Assembly: GCA_947507155.1 (NCBI GenBank)
Contig: CANNOC010000006.1
Location: forward strand, 1 to 64,000
Length of the DNA: 64,000 nucleotides
Reading direction: 5' to 3'
From: an uncultured Collinsella sp.
Lineage (GTDB): Bacteria > Actinomycetota > Coriobacteriia > Coriobacteriales > Coriobacteriaceae
A program made the translations under genes and the position numbers. Shown in pieces: positions 47,338 through 57,025 of this stretch; the stretch's first letter is position 1; each line of letters starts with the position of its first letter. A model generated the notes under the pieces. The model worked only from the letters and a program-made list of their open reading frames with translations, was not told the DNA's origin and ran no database searches.

Positions 47338-48860
47338 CACTGGTCCCTCCTTCCCTGATACATTGCGGCCTCGAGCACATGATCTTGCGTCACCCGCTCA
47401 CTTTCGGCGACATCGGCAATCGTGCGCGCGATGCGCACCAGGCGCACGATGCCGCGTCCCGTGAGATGCGTGCGCTTCGACAGGCCGAGCACGCACGTTT
47501 CCGCCGCCTGATCGAGCGCAAAGGTCGACACAACACCATCGATAGAGCGGGACTCGTCGTCCTCGGCCTCGGCATCCGCATCGTCCATATGGGTCTCGCG
47601 CCAGGCACGAAAAGCCCTACCGCGGACAACGTAGTCGCGCAGCTCGGCCGACGACATGCCCTCGGCGCCCTCAATAATCACCTGCGGATCGGGGCGGGTC
47701 ACGTCGATCATCAGGTCGATACGGTCGGCCAAGGGACCGCGTAGCTTGGACCGGTAGCGCTCGACCATCGATGCCGAGCAGCGACATGGAACCTCTCGAT
47801 CGCCCAAAAAGCCGCAGGGACAGGGATTGCTCGCCGCAAGCAGCTGAAAGCGCGAGGGAAACGTGAAGGCGCCATCGACGCGCACGATCCTGACATAACC
47901 GCGCTCGATAGGCTGCCTGAGCGTCTGCAGCACACCGGTGGGAAACTCGGCAAGCTCGTCCAAAAAGAGCACGCCGCCATGGGCAAGGCTGATCTCGCCC
48001 GGATGCACCGGGCGCCCTCCGCCAATAAGGCCCGCTGTCGATATGCTGTGATGGGGGCTTCGAAACGGCCGATGCCCCGCAAGCAGGCCATCGATGTTCT
48101 CACCCAAGACCGAATGAATGCACAGCGCCTCCTGCTGGTCCTCGACGGAAAGCTCGGGCAAGATACCCGTCATGCGACGCGCAAGCATGGTCTTGCCCGA
48201 TCCCGGAGACCCAATCATGAGCAGGCCCAGCTCCCCCGCCGCCGCAAGCGCCATGCCGCGCTTGGCGACCTCCTGCCCCAACACATCGGCATAATCGAGC
48301 TCGAGCTCAAAGGTGGCCTCGAGCACTTCAGAATCCAGATAATGCCGAGCTGCCTCGCCCATACCGTGAGCAAGCTGCGACAGATGGTCGATAAAACCGC
48401 AGTCGACCCCCGAAAGCGGAACATGCTGGTCGGACCTGCCGGCGATAAAAGACAGCCCCATGTCGCGAGCCAGCAGCTGGAACGCCACCTCGCCCTTGAC
48501 GGGAAGCACCGTACCATCCAAGCCGAGCTCGCCGGCAATGAGGCAGCGGTCGAGATTGTCGCGTGGAATCTGCCCATCGGCCGCAAGCACCGCAATGGCT
48601 ATCGGCAGGTCAAAGCCGCTACCGGTCTTTCGGATATCGCCCGGCGCCAGATTGACCGTAATGCCCGAGCGAGGGATCTCGAATCCCGCAGAGCGCATCG
48701 CGCAGCGAATGCGCCCGCGCGACTCCATGACCTCCATACTCGGGATGCCGAGCATCTGGATGCCCGGGATGCCACCCGCAAGCGATACCTCGACCGTAAC
48801 GGGAATCGCCTCGACGCCGCGGATACAGGCAGCGTGAACGGCAAAGGTTTCGAACGCCAT
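47337..48860 (-). CDS. comM: ComM/YifB-type Mg-chelatase-like AAA+ ATPase
   Basis: The 507-residue protein belongs to the ComM family, a hexameric helicase that promotes branch migration of transformed DNA. It has an amino-terminal Lon-like fold (GVEAIPVTVEVSLAGGIPG), Walker A GSPGSGKT near residue 220, the Mg-chelatase signature RPFRSPHHSIS, Walker B GGVLFLDELAEF and a short zinc-type cysteine cluster NPCPCGFLGD followed by PCRCS. ATG 48860 overlaps the yraN stop by one nt. Together with dprA it forms an operon shared by many bacteria, transformable or not. Confidence 0.94.
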   Translation of the reverse strand: MAFETFAVHAACIRGVEAIPVTVEVSLAGGIPGIQMLGIPSMEVMESRGRIRCAMRSAGFEIPRSGITVNLAPGDIRKTGSGFDLPIAIAVLAADGQIPRDNLDRCLIAGELGLDGTVLPVKGEVAFQLLARDMGLSFIAGRSDQHVPLSGVDCGFIDHLSQLAHGMGEAARHYLDSEVLEATFELELDYADVLGQEVAKRGMALAAAGELGLLMIGSPGSGKTMLARRMTGILPELSVEDQQEALCIHSVLGENIDGLLAGHRPFRSPHHSISTAGLIGGGRPVHPGEISLAHGGVLFLDELAEFPTGVLQTLRQPIERGYVRIVRVDGAFTFPSRFQLLAASNPCPCGFLGDREVPCRCSASMVERYRSKLRGPLADRIDLMIDVTRPDPQVIIEGAEGMSSAELRDYVVRGRAFRAWRETHMDDADAEAEDDESRSIDGVVSTFALDQAAETCVLGLSKRTHLTGRGIVRLVRIARTIADVAESERVTQDHVLEAAMYQGRRDQ

Positions 48861-49345
48861 CACGACACCTGCCAATCGAACGCATTGTACTGGTGCTCGA
48901 TCTCGGCGATATGCCCGCCGCGAATGGTGACGCCCACGGCATCGAAGCGGATCGCCTTGAGCGGATAGTGCTCCATGAGATAGCAACTCGCGATGCGACG
49001 ATAGCGCCGCTGCTTTTGGGCGTTCACCGCTTCCTCGGGAAACACCCGAGTATCGCAATCCAGCGCAACACGCCTGGTCTTGACCTCGGCCATCACCACC
49101 ACATCGTCGAGCTCGTCGAGCAGCACCAGGTCGGCCTCGCCCTCCGAGCATCGATAGCCTTGTTCCAACAATGCATAGCCGCGCTCGTTAAAGTAATCGA
49201 TTGCGATAAGCTCGCCCAGCATACCGAGCTCGCGAGGACTGAGCCCCTTGATAAACTCAGGGGTGATCGACCCGCAATCGAGCTCCCCCTCTTCCCAACG
49301 CTCCTTGAGCTGCTGCGTCTTGCTCATTTTGGCTGCGGCACACAT
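48860..49345 (-). CDS. yraN: YraN family endonuclease-like protein
   Basis: The 161-residue UPF0102 protein has a restriction-endonuclease-like fold. Core motifs are LGMLGELIAIDYF, GYRCSEGEADLVL and VVMAEVKTRR, which carry the Glu, Asp, and Glu-x-Lys of a nuclease site. About 38 residues precede the domain. ATG 49345 has AAAGGAG five nt upstream. rnhB-yraN-comM-dprA is a common order. The biochemical role is unknown in the family. Confidence 0.88.
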   Translation of the reverse strand: MCAAAKMSKTQQLKERWEEGELDCGSITPEFIKGLSPRELGMLGELIAIDYFNERGYALLEQGYRCSEGEADLVLLDELDDVVVMAEVKTRRVALDCDTRVFPEEAVNAQKQRRYRRIASCYLMEHYPLKAIRFDAVGVTIRGGHIAEIEHQYNAFDWQVS

Positions 49346-49448
49346 GGGGTCTCCTTTCCCACTCCCTGCATTGCCTCGATAATGAGGGCAGGTTTCATGC
49401 GGGTAAGTACCGGAAGCAAACCGAAAACCAACCAAATGCCGACAAATG

Positions 49449-49486
49449 AGGGGCCGCGCGCAACAATAGCGTTGCACACGGCCCCT
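49449..49486. other. Hairpin between rnhB and yraN
   Basis: AGGGGCCG and its complement at 49479-49486, plus inner TGCAAC/GTTGCG pairing, make a strong stem of about 14 bp. There is no T-tract on either side. It lies about 50 nt after the rnhB stop and could be a terminator with a weak tail or an mRNA-end stabiliser. Confidence 0.55.
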
Positions 49487-49533
49487 ACCAGCAGGTTTAT
49501 AGAACCCTTAAGGTCCCAGTCTCCACAATTGGC

Positions 49534-50322
49534 CTAAAAAAGGCGCTCAGTCTGCAGAAAGTTTCCGCAAAAGCTCACACGGTGCAGCGGAGAAAGACCA
49601 TGTTTGCGAATGGCCTCAATGTGCTCGGGACTCGCATAGCCTTTCGATTCGGCCAAATGGTACTCGGGATACTCGGCATCGTACTCGACCATCATCTCGT
49701 CACGCGTGACCTTTGCCATGATGGATGCCGCGGCGATACAGGCGATCTTGGCATCGCCCTTGACCACGTCGCGCTCATGGGGCACGGCGCCCAGGGGGTT
49801 GCCGTCCATAAGCACGCAATCGGGCTCAAGCCCCGTATCGGACACCGCACCCGCGACAGCGGCTCGAATGGCGCGGGCCATGCCCATCTGATCGATATCC
49901 GCAGGAGCGATATGGCAAAAGCCGATAGCAGTCGCCACCTCGGCAATCTTCACCGAGAGCAGCTCGCGGCGCGCCGGCGTGAGCTTTTTGGAATCATTGA
50001 TGCCCCAGATGCGCGGCTCCATCGGAAGACACACGGCACACACGGTCAAGGGACCCGCTACCGAGCCACGGCCCACCTCGTCGACACCCACGACCACGCC
50101 ATCACCGCCGAGCTCATGCATAAGCTCGTACATGCCGTTGACGCGCTCGCGTTCGGAAAGTTCCTTGGCATGGCGCTTAAGGGCACGTTCGCAAGCCTTG
50201 ATCACCTGCTGGCGCGGATCCTCGCGATAATGCTCCACGAGGGCGGGAATCTCCTCGAACGTGGCGCTCGCCAGCTCGCCGGCAACCTGCGATGCCGAAA
50301 CCGAGCTCGTCATGTTGGCCAT
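49534..50322 (-). CDS. rnhB: Ribonuclease HII
   Basis: The 262-residue enzyme removes ribonucleotides from DNA. The catalytic GVDEVGRGSVAGPL motif is at about residue 80, with DSKKLTPARRELL, MDGNPLG and a metal-binding region ending GDAKIACIAAASIMAKVTRD. It has about 70 residues before the core, longer than the minimal enzyme and containing a helical region. ATG 50322 has AAGGAGG seven nt upstream and lies only about 28 nt after the rplS terminator. Confidence 0.95.
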   Translation of the reverse strand: MANMTSSVSASQVAGELASATFEEIPALVEHYREDPRQQVIKACERALKRHAKELSERERVNGMYELMHELGGDGVVVGVDEVGRGSVAGPLTVCAVCLPMEPRIWGINDSKKLTPARRELLSVKIAEVATAIGFCHIAPADIDQMGMARAIRAAVAGAVSDTGLEPDCVLMDGNPLGAVPHERDVVKGDAKIACIAAASIMAKVTRDEMMVEYDAEYPEYHLAESKGYASPEHIEAIRKHGLSPLHRVSFCGNFLQTERLF

Positions 50323-50350
50323 ATCGGGGCCTCCTTGTATGCAAATCAAA

Positions 50351-50383
50351 TAAAAAGAAGGGCCACCCGAAGGTGACCCTTTT
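50351..50383 (-). terminator. Terminator of rplS
   Basis: On the minus strand AAGGGTCACC pairs with GGTGGCCCTT around a TTCG tetraloop, then CTTTTTATTT. It is a strong intrinsic terminator. Confidence 0.88.
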
Positions 50384-50415
50384 GTCCAAACGAGTGAACA
50401 GACGCTGCGATCTTC

Positions 50416-50757
50416 TTAGCGCTTCTCGGGGATGCGAGCAGCCTTGCCCACCTTGTCGCGGAGGTAGTACAGCTTGGCGCGACGGACGCGACCATGACGG
50501 ACGACCTCGAGCTTGGCGATCTTGGGGCTGTGAAGCGGGAAGGTACGCTCAACACCGACACCGAAGGAAATCTTGCGGACGGTGAAGGTCTCACGGGCAC
50601 CGGCGCCGGCCATGCGGATGACGTCGCCCTGGAAGACCTGGATGCGCTCGCGGTCGCCTTCCTTAATGCGGTAGTGAACCTTGACGTTGTCGGCGACGCG
50701 AACCTGAGGAATGTCCTCGCGGATCTGCTGACGCTCGATTGCGCGGATGTAATCCAT
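50416..50757 (-). CDS. rplS: 50S ribosomal protein L19
   Basis: The 113-residue protein has L19 signatures [20 protein letters not shown] and [18 protein letters not shown] (residues about 22-110). ATG 50757 has AAGGA seven nt upstream. Unlike many bacteria, rplS is separate from the rpsP-rimM-trmD cluster, which is 8 kb away here, and it has its own promoter and terminator. Confidence 0.96.
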   Translation of the reverse strand: MDYIRAIERQQIREDIPQVRVADNVKVHYRIKEGDRERIQVFQGDVIRMAGAGARETFTVRKISFGVGVERTFPLHSPKIAKLEVVRHGRVRRAKLYYLRDKVGKAARIPEKR

Positions 50758-50826
50758 GTGCAATTCCTTACTCTTCTAGAGGTGCCGTACCACCTTGGCC
50801 GGCACGTAGTTGAACAAACGTATTCG

Positions 50827-50854
50827 AGTATACACGCGCGGGTTTCTGCTGCAA
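50827..50854 (-). promoter_or_regulatory. rplS promoter
   Basis: TTGCAG (50849-50854) and TATACT (50827-50832) on the minus strand are 16 nt apart, giving an rplS leader of about 65 nt. Confidence 0.7.
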
Positions 50855-50900
50855 GAACAATTTTTTACGCAGACAAAAAGACAAAACCCGCACATGATAA

Positions 50901-50928
50901 CCGCCCGCCTCACGAATGAGACGGGCGG
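50901..50928 (-). terminator. Terminator-like hairpin after ppdK
   Basis: CCGCCCGTCTCA pairs with TGAGGCGGGCGG around a TTCG-type loop on the minus strand. The following bases are TTATCATG with a T-rich stretch only about 20 nt later, so efficiency is uncertain. It lies about 40 nt after the ppdK stop. Confidence 0.6.
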
Positions 50929-50966
50929 CGGGAAGGGGGCTACGCTAGGCGCCCAAACCCAAAACG

Positions 50967-53717
50967 TTAGGCGGAACGCTTCGCCTCGAGCTTGGCCTGG
51001 GCGGCCGCCAGGCGCGCGAGGGGCACACGATAGGGCGAGCAGGACACGTAGTCCACGTCGGCCACGTTAAACAGGCCCATGATGGACTTGGGGTCGCCGC
51101 CGTGCTCGCCGCACACGCCAAAGTGCATGTCGGGGTTGGTGGCGCGACCCTTCTCGACGGCCATGCGCACCAGCTCCAGTACCGCCGTGTCGATGGTCTC
51201 GAAGGGGTTGTCCTTCAAGATCTTCTTGTGCATGTACAGCGGGATGAACTTGGCCTCGGCATCGTCACGAGAGAAGCCGAAGGTCGTCTGGGTGAGGTCG
51301 TTGGTGCCAAAGCAGAAGAAGTCGGCATGATGGGCGATCTCGTCGGCGACCATGCAGGCGCGTGGCAGCTCGAGCATCGTGCCCACGGGAATATTGAGCT
51401 CGACGCCCTCCTCGGCGGAAACCTTGGCGATCACGCGCTCGATGACCTCGCGGGTCTGGACATGCTCCGCCGTGATGGAGACGAGCGGAACCATGATCTC
51501 GGGACGCGGGTCGACGCCCTCCTTGATGAGGCGAGCGGCAGCCGTGGCGACGGCGCGAACCTGCATGAGCGGCAGATCGCTAAAGACAACGGACAGGCGC
51601 ACACCGCGCAGGCCGAGCATCGGGTTGGACTCGACCATGCCGTCGATACGACGCAGGCGGGCACGCAGGACGGCAAGCTCTTCCTCGCTGGCGCCGGCGG
51701 CTTCCTTCTTGGTGATGGCGACCTCGAGCTCGCGAGGATTATCCAGGAACTCATGAAGCGGCGGATCGAGCAGGCGAACAACTACGTCGCGACCGGACAT
51801 GGTCTTGAACATTGCCAGGAAGTCCTCGGTCTGAACCTTGAGCAGGTCGGACAGGGCCTGCTGCTTCACGGCCTCATCATCGGACAGGATAAAGCTCTGG
51901 ATGATGTTCTTACGGTCGCCCAGGAACATATGCTCAGTGCGGCACAGGCCGATGGCCTCGGCGCCAAACTCGAGCGCGAGCGCGGCATCCTCGGGGTTGT
52001 CGGCGTTGACGCGCACATGGTTGGCGTGGCCACAGGTCTCGTCCAGACGAATCTCGTCGGCCCAGGACAGGATGGTGTCCAGGTCGCCGGTGAGCTCGGC
52101 CGAAACCAGATCAACGGCGCCGTCGACGACGATACCCTGGGTGCCGTCGATGGAGATGACATCGCCCTCGTGCAGCACACGATCGCTGCCTTCGATGCGT
52201 ACGAACTTCTCAGCCGCGTCAATGTGGAAGCGCTCGACGCCGCAGACGCAGGGTGTGCCCATACCGCGAGCGATAACGGCGGCATGGCTCGTCTTGCCAC
52301 CGTGGCTGGTCAGGATGCCCTCGGCAGCAACCATGCCCTTCAGATCGTCGGGGTTGGTCTCCCAGCGAACCAGAATGACCTTATGGCCCTCGTTGGCGCG
52401 CGCGACGGCATCGTCGCTCGAGAACACGACCTCGCCCACGGCGGCACCAGGGCTGGCGTTAAGACCGCTGGCCAGAGCCTCGTACTTCTTGGAGGCATCA
52501 AACTGCGGGTGCAGAAGCTGGTCGAGCTGCGCGGGATCGATACGGGCCACGGCCTCCTCGCGGGTGATCAGGCCCTCCTCGACCATTTCGATGGCGATAC
52601 GCAGGGCGGCGGTGGCGGTGCGCTTGCCCACGCGCGTCTGGAGCATCCAGAGCTTGCCCTGCTCGATGGTGAACTCGATATCGCACATATCGCGGTAATG
52701 ATCCTCGAGCGTCAGGAAAACGCGCTCGAGCTCTTCCCCAGCAGACTCGAGGCCCGGGGTGGTCTTGAGGTCAGCGATAGGCTCGGTGTTGCGGATGCCA
52801 GCGACAACGTCCTCGCCCTGGGCATTAACCAAAAAGTCACCGTAGAACTCCTTGGTGCCGTCGGCCGGGTTGCGCGTAAAGGCGACGCCGGTCGCAGAGG
52901 TCTCCCCCTTGTTGCCAAACGCCATAGCCTGCACGTTGACGGCGGTGCCGAGCTCGTCAGAAATACCGTGCCGCTTGCGGTAGATGCAGGCGCGCTCATT
53001 CATCCAGCTGCCAAAAACGGCCTGGATGGCAAGGCGCAACTGAAGCTCAGGATCATGTGGGAAGACGGGCTTGCCGTCAGCGACCTCGAGCTCGGGATAC
53101 AGGGCGGCCTCGACGTTCTCGGAGAAGATGCCCTTAAAGGTCTCCACGAGCTCCTGCAGGTCCTCGGCCGAAAGCTCGGAATCGACGCGAGCGCCTGCGA
53201 CCAGGCGTGCCTGGGTCAGCGCGTTCTCGAACAGGTCGGCATCGACACCCATAACGACGTTGGAGAACATCTGGATAAAGCGGCGGTAGCTATCCCAGGC
53301 AAAACGCGGGTTTTGCGTCTGGGCGATGAGACCCTGAACGGAGTCGTCGTTGAGGCCCAAGTTGAGGACCGTGTCCATCATGCCGGGCATGGAAAACGGA
53401 GCGCCCGAGCGAACCGACACGAGCAGCGGGTCGGAGGCGTCGCCGAGCTTCTTGCCGCAGCGGGCCTCGAGGTCGGCCTCGGCGGCAACGATCTCATCGA
53501 GTGCGCCTTCGGGCCAGACGTTGCTGGCGCCGGAGTACTCGACACAGGTCTGGCAGGTAATGGTAAAGCCACCGGGAACCGGTAGGCCGATTCGGCTCAT
53601 CTCGGCAAGGTTTGCGCCCTTGCCGCCAAGCACAAAGTTCATGGACTTGTCGCCCTCAGTGACACAGGTGCCCTGGGCGTCGGTTCCAAAACGGTAAACC
53701 CTCTTGCAATCGCTCAC
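50967..53717 (-). CDS. ppdK: Pyruvate phosphate dikinase
   Basis: The 916-residue enzyme interconverts pyruvate, ATP and phosphate with PEP, AMP and pyrophosphate. The nucleotide-binding domain contains LGGKGANLAEMSRIGLPVP and SVRSGAPFSMPGMMDTVLN, the phospho-histidine is in the central GGKTSHAAVIARGMGTPCV, and the PEP-binding barrel has LPRACMVADEIA, FGTNDLTQ and CGEHGGDP. The threonine before that histidine is the site phosphorylated by the regulatory protein. GTG 53717 has GGGGAAG upstream. Its regulator ppsR lies directly upstream, and the 298-nt gap carries repeated motifs. Confidence 0.97.
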   Translation of the reverse strand: MSDCKRVYRFGTDAQGTCVTEGDKSMNFVLGGKGANLAEMSRIGLPVPGGFTITCQTCVEYSGASNVWPEGALDEIVAAEADLEARCGKKLGDASDPLLVSVRSGAPFSMPGMMDTVLNLGLNDDSVQGLIAQTQNPRFAWDSYRRFIQMFSNVVMGVDADLFENALTQARLVAGARVDSELSAEDLQELVETFKGIFSENVEAALYPELEVADGKPVFPHDPELQLRLAIQAVFGSWMNERACIYRKRHGISDELGTAVNVQAMAFGNKGETSATGVAFTRNPADGTKEFYGDFLVNAQGEDVVAGIRNTEPIADLKTTPGLESAGEELERVFLTLEDHYRDMCDIEFTIEQGKLWMLQTRVGKRTATAALRIAIEMVEEGLITREEAVARIDPAQLDQLLHPQFDASKKYEALASGLNASPGAAVGEVVFSSDDAVARANEGHKVILVRWETNPDDLKGMVAAEGILTSHGGKTSHAAVIARGMGTPCVCGVERFHIDAAEKFVRIEGSDRVLHEGDVISIDGTQGIVVDGAVDLVSAELTGDLDTILSWADEIRLDETCGHANHVRVNADNPEDAALALEFGAEAIGLCRTEHMFLGDRKNIIQSFILSDDEAVKQQALSDLLKVQTEDFLAMFKTMSGRDVVVRLLDPPLHEFLDNPRELEVAITKKEAAGASEEELAVLRARLRRIDGMVESNPMLGLRGVRLSVVFSDLPLMQVRAVATAAARLIKEGVDPRPEIMVPLVSITAEHVQTREVIERVIAKVSAEEGVELNIPVGTMLELPRACMVADEIAHHADFFCFGTNDLTQTTFGFSRDDAEAKFIPLYMHKKILKDNPFETIDTAVLELVRMAVEKGRATNPDMHFGVCGEHGGDPKSIMGLFNVADVDYVSCSPYRVPLARLAAAQAKLEAKRSA

Positions 53718-54015
53718 GATACTTCCCCTTTCATGCGCTCTCGCGCACGACCGTGGTGACGAATCGACCCGCCGGATGCGGGCCGTGAGGGAACTATACG
53801 GCGGACGTTGAGCGGGCTTGCGTAGAGGGCGAGGGGTTTGGTAAACGTGATAAATGCGACGGTAAACGGTAGGTAAAGGTGGTTACCTTATGAAGATACC
53901 ACTGCAAGTAAATTGCAGGTCAAATGCAAGTTCTTTGCTAAATCGCTTTACCAATATCGTGCATTATTTTTAGATAGTATTTTAAGGACGGTGAATTTTT
54001 AGCTACCCCAATGAG
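53718..54015 (-). promoter_or_regulatory. ppdK upstream region with phased repeats
   Basis: This 298-nt gap has no gene. GGTAAAC occurs at 53840-53846 and 53861-53867, GGTAAAG at 53872-53878 and GGTTACC at 53881-53887, with an inverted CTTTACC at 53946-53952. The first three are 21 and 11 nt apart, close to two and one helical turns. A TATCTT near 53893-53898 and a TTGACC upstream on the minus strand may be promoter elements. The layout suggests an operator, but the regulator is unknown. Confidence 0.55.
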
Positions 54016-54891
54016 TTAGCTTTGCTGACCTCGGCGGGCGGCGCGGCGGGCACGGGCTTCTTGGATTTCCATCAAATGACCGATGATCTCGGAGGCGCTC
54101 TCCTCAATCGCTTTGCCATCGGTACGCACCACAAAGCAGCCCAGACGCTTCATGAGGGCACGGGCTTCCTCGAGCTCGCTGCGCACGCTCTCGGGCTCGG
54201 CATAGGAGCCGGCGACGGCGCGAGCATAGTCATCGCCCAAGCGGCTATCGCGAATCTCAGAGATGACGTCAACGGTCGAAATCAGGCCAAACAACCGCAT
54301 CGGGTCGACCTTGTAAATAGACTTCGGCGGCTCCATGCCATGTGCCAACGGAACATTGGCAACCTTGTAGCCCTGATAGGCCAAATACATCGACAGCGGC
54401 GTCTTGGACGTGCGCGATACACCCAGCAGCACGATATCGGCACCCGATAGATCGTCGCAACCGCGCCCGTCATCGTGCTCAACGAAATACTCCATGGCCT
54501 CGATACGATGAAAATAGCGGTCATCGGTCTTGTGAATCACGCCCGCGACGCCCTTGGGCGACGCACCGATAAGCGACGACAGCACGGCGAGCGCCGGACC
54601 AATCAGGTCGACCGAGCGGATATGCAACATGCCCAAATAATCGAGCACGCGGGCGCGAAGCGCCGGATCGACAATGGTATGGAACACGGCAATATCGCGA
54701 TGGTCCGCATCGACACGCGGCCCCACAAACGACTTGACCTGCTCCACCGAGTTCACCTTGGGCAGGCGCAAGAGACGAAAAGCCCCTTCATCAAATTGCC
54801 CGGACGCCGCAAGCACCACCTCACAAGCGGTATCACCGAGCGAATCGGAGATAACGATAACGGTGGGACGAGCGGTGACCGGGCAATCCAT
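54016..54891 (-). CDS. ppsR: PPDK regulatory protein (serine/threonine kinase and pyrophosphorylase)
   Basis: The 291-residue DUF299 protein inactivates PPDK by ADP-dependent phosphorylation of the active-site threonine and reactivates it by phosphorolysis. It begins TVIVISDSLGDTACEVVLAA, with the P-loop-like GVSRTSKTPLSMYLA near residue 155 and PLAHGMEPPKSIYKVDP. The neighbouring ppdK makes the PPDK form more likely than the PEP synthetase form. ATG 54891 follows AAAGGAG. Confidence 0.94.
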   Translation of the reverse strand: MDCPVTARPTVIVISDSLGDTACEVVLAASGQFDEGAFRLLRLPKVNSVEQVKSFVGPRVDADHRDIAVFHTIVDPALRARVLDYLGMLHIRSVDLIGPALAVLSSLIGASPKGVAGVIHKTDDRYFHRIEAMEYFVEHDDGRGCDDLSGADIVLLGVSRTSKTPLSMYLAYQGYKVANVPLAHGMEPPKSIYKVDPMRLFGLISTVDVISEIRDSRLGDDYARAVAGSYAEPESVRSELEEARALMKRLGCFVVRTDGKAIEESASEIIGHLMEIQEARARRAARRGQQS

Positions 54892-54925
54892 GCGGGGCTC
54901 CTTTTGCGCTTATGCGCAGGCTGGC

Positions 54926-57022
54926 TTACTTTTTGCGAGCAAGCTCACCGATGTTTGCGATGCCGGAGAAAACGGCCTCGAAGCGGTTGAGCAGCTTAAG
55001 GCGATTATCGCGGAGCTGTTCGTCCTTGTCCATGACCATGACCTCGTCGAAGAAGCGGTCGATGGGGGCACGCAGGGCGGCGAGGGCGGCAAATGCGGCC
55101 GGGTAATCCTCGGTAGCGAGGGCGGCATCGACGGCAACCTGAGCAGCCTCGGAGGCTTCGGCGAGCGCGAGCTCGGCCTCGCCCATCAGGCTGCGGTCGT
55201 ACTCCGCACCCAGCTCGGGCTTGGAGATGTGCGCGGCGCGGGCATAGGCGGTAGCCAGGTTGTCGAAGGTCTCGGCGTCGTTCTTGCGGGCCTCGTCGAG
55301 CGCGGCGCAGCGGGCGAAGAAGACGGACGGGGCGATGATGTGCACCGCAGAGACAGCGGCGACGGTATCGGCCGGAATCTTCTCATCGCGGGCCATGCTT
55401 ACCAGGCGGCCGTGGAAGAAGTCGCGGACCTGCTGGGCGACCTCGGCGGCGTCAAACTCAATGCCCTGCTCGCTATAGAGCTCAAGGGCAAAGTCAATCA
55501 GCGACGTGGGGTCAATCGGCAGGCGATCGCGCAGGATGTTGATGATGCCGATGGCGGCGCGGCGCAGCGCGTACGGATCGGAAGAGCCGGTCGGGGGCTC
55601 GCCGATGGCAAAGATACCGGCAATGGTATCGAGCTTGTCGGCACAGGCCACGATGCAGCCAGCGGTGCCCTCGGGCAGCTCATCGCCGGCGAAGCGGGGA
55701 CGATAATGATCGCGAATGGCGTGGGCGACCTCGTCGTTCTCCCCCATCGCGGTGGCGTAGTAACCGCCCATCACGCCCTGCTGGCTCGTGAACTCGACGA
55801 CGGCGTTGGATACCAGGTCGGCCTTGCACAGGTGCGCGGCGCGAGCGGCATCGGCGGCCAGGTGGGCGCCCAGATGGGCCTCGCGGGCGATAGCAAGCGC
55901 GAGCTGCTCGATGCGCTCGGACTTGGCGAGCACGCTACCGAGCTTCTCCTGGAAGGCAACCTTGGCCAGACGCTCACGGAACTCATCGAGGGAGATCTTC
56001 AGGTCCTCCTCGTAGAAGAACTTTGCGTCGTCCAGACGGGCGCGCACGACGCGCTCGTTGCCGTCGATCACGCGCTCGGCGTTCTCGGGCTTGCTGTTGG
56101 AAACGACCACGAACTCACGCGTGAGCTTGCCCTCGCCGTCATAGATCGGGAAGTAGCGCTGGTTGGTGAGCATGGACTCGCAGATGATCTCGTGCGGGAC
56201 CTTGAGGAACTCCTCGTCGAAGGTACCGACAAGCACCGTCGGCCACTCGCAGAGGTTGATGACCTCCTCAAAGACCTTCTTGGGCGTGTCAACATGACAG
56301 CCGGGGCGAGCGGCCTCGACCTCGGCGATACCGGCAAGGATGGCCTCACGACGACGCTCGGCAGAGAGCACGCCGGCGTCCTCGAGCACCTGCTCGTAGA
56401 CGGCGGGGCTGGCGACCACATGGTCACCGGGGCCAAGTACGCGATGACCACGCGTGGTGTTGCCACTCGTCACGTCGGCAAACGACACAGGCACAACGTC
56501 CTCACCCAAAAGGCAGCAGATCCAACGGACCGGACGAACAAACGTAGCGTGCTCGTGGCCCCAGCGCTGGCTGCGGTAGTTGGGCCACTGCAGGCCGGCG
56601 ATGGTCTTCTCGCACAGAGCGGTCAGAATCGGCGTAGCCGGTGCAGAGGGAATGTTCTTCTCGGCGAACACATACTCGCGACCGTCGGTGTCCTCGCGAC
56701 GGACCAGGTCCTCGGCAGACACACCGCACTTGCGGGCGAAGCCCTGAGCGGCCTTGGTGGCGTTGCCGTCGGCATCAAAGGCAATGTTTACCGCGGGACC
56801 GCGTTTGACCTCATGGACCTCATCGGTCGCGGTGGCGACGTTGGCCACGAGCGCAGCCAGACGACGCGGGCTCGAGATCACACGGACCTCGCCATGGGCC
56901 AGACCGGCCTCGTCGAGGCCCTTGGCAATCATGGTGCCAAGCTGCTTGACGGCATTGTTCAGCGGTGCAGAGGGCATTTCCTCCGTACCGATCTCAAACA
57001 GGAAATCCTTAGCGTCTGCCAT
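54926..57022 (-). CDS. glyS: Glycyl-tRNA synthetase beta subunit
   Basis: The 698-residue beta subunit begins DFLFEIGTEEMPS and has the HD-like and anticodon-binding regions typical of GlyS, ending with RLKLLNRFEAVFSGIANIGEL. It works with GlyQ as an alpha2beta2 enzyme that charges tRNA-Gly. ATG 57022 is three nt after the glyQ stop. Most Actinobacteria use a single-chain GlyRS, so the two-subunit form is a useful marker for Coriobacteriia. Confidence 0.96.
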   Translation of the reverse strand: MADAKDFLFEIGTEEMPSAPLNNAVKQLGTMIAKGLDEAGLAHGEVRVISSPRRLAALVANVATATDEVHEVKRGPAVNIAFDADGNATKAAQGFARKCGVSAEDLVRREDTDGREYVFAEKNIPSAPATPILTALCEKTIAGLQWPNYRSQRWGHEHATFVRPVRWICCLLGEDVVPVSFADVTSGNTTRGHRVLGPGDHVVASPAVYEQVLEDAGVLSAERRREAILAGIAEVEAARPGCHVDTPKKVFEEVINLCEWPTVLVGTFDEEFLKVPHEIICESMLTNQRYFPIYDGEGKLTREFVVVSNSKPENAERVIDGNERVVRARLDDAKFFYEEDLKISLDEFRERLAKVAFQEKLGSVLAKSERIEQLALAIAREAHLGAHLAADAARAAHLCKADLVSNAVVEFTSQQGVMGGYYATAMGENDEVAHAIRDHYRPRFAGDELPEGTAGCIVACADKLDTIAGIFAIGEPPTGSSDPYALRRAAIGIINILRDRLPIDPTSLIDFALELYSEQGIEFDAAEVAQQVRDFFHGRLVSMARDEKIPADTVAAVSAVHIIAPSVFFARCAALDEARKNDAETFDNLATAYARAAHISKPELGAEYDRSLMGEAELALAEASEAAQVAVDAALATEDYPAAFAALAALRAPIDRFFDEVMVMDKDEQLRDNRLKLLNRFEAVFSGIANIGELARKK

Positions 57023-57025
57023 GGC

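Noticed and set aside
49449..49486. Intrinsic terminator of rnhB
   Set aside because: The stem is strong, but neither strand has a T-tract, so I list it as a hairpin only.
51102..53585. An 827-codon frame opposite ppdK
   Set aside because: High-GC antisense artefact; composition matches a reversed coding strand and there is no start signal.
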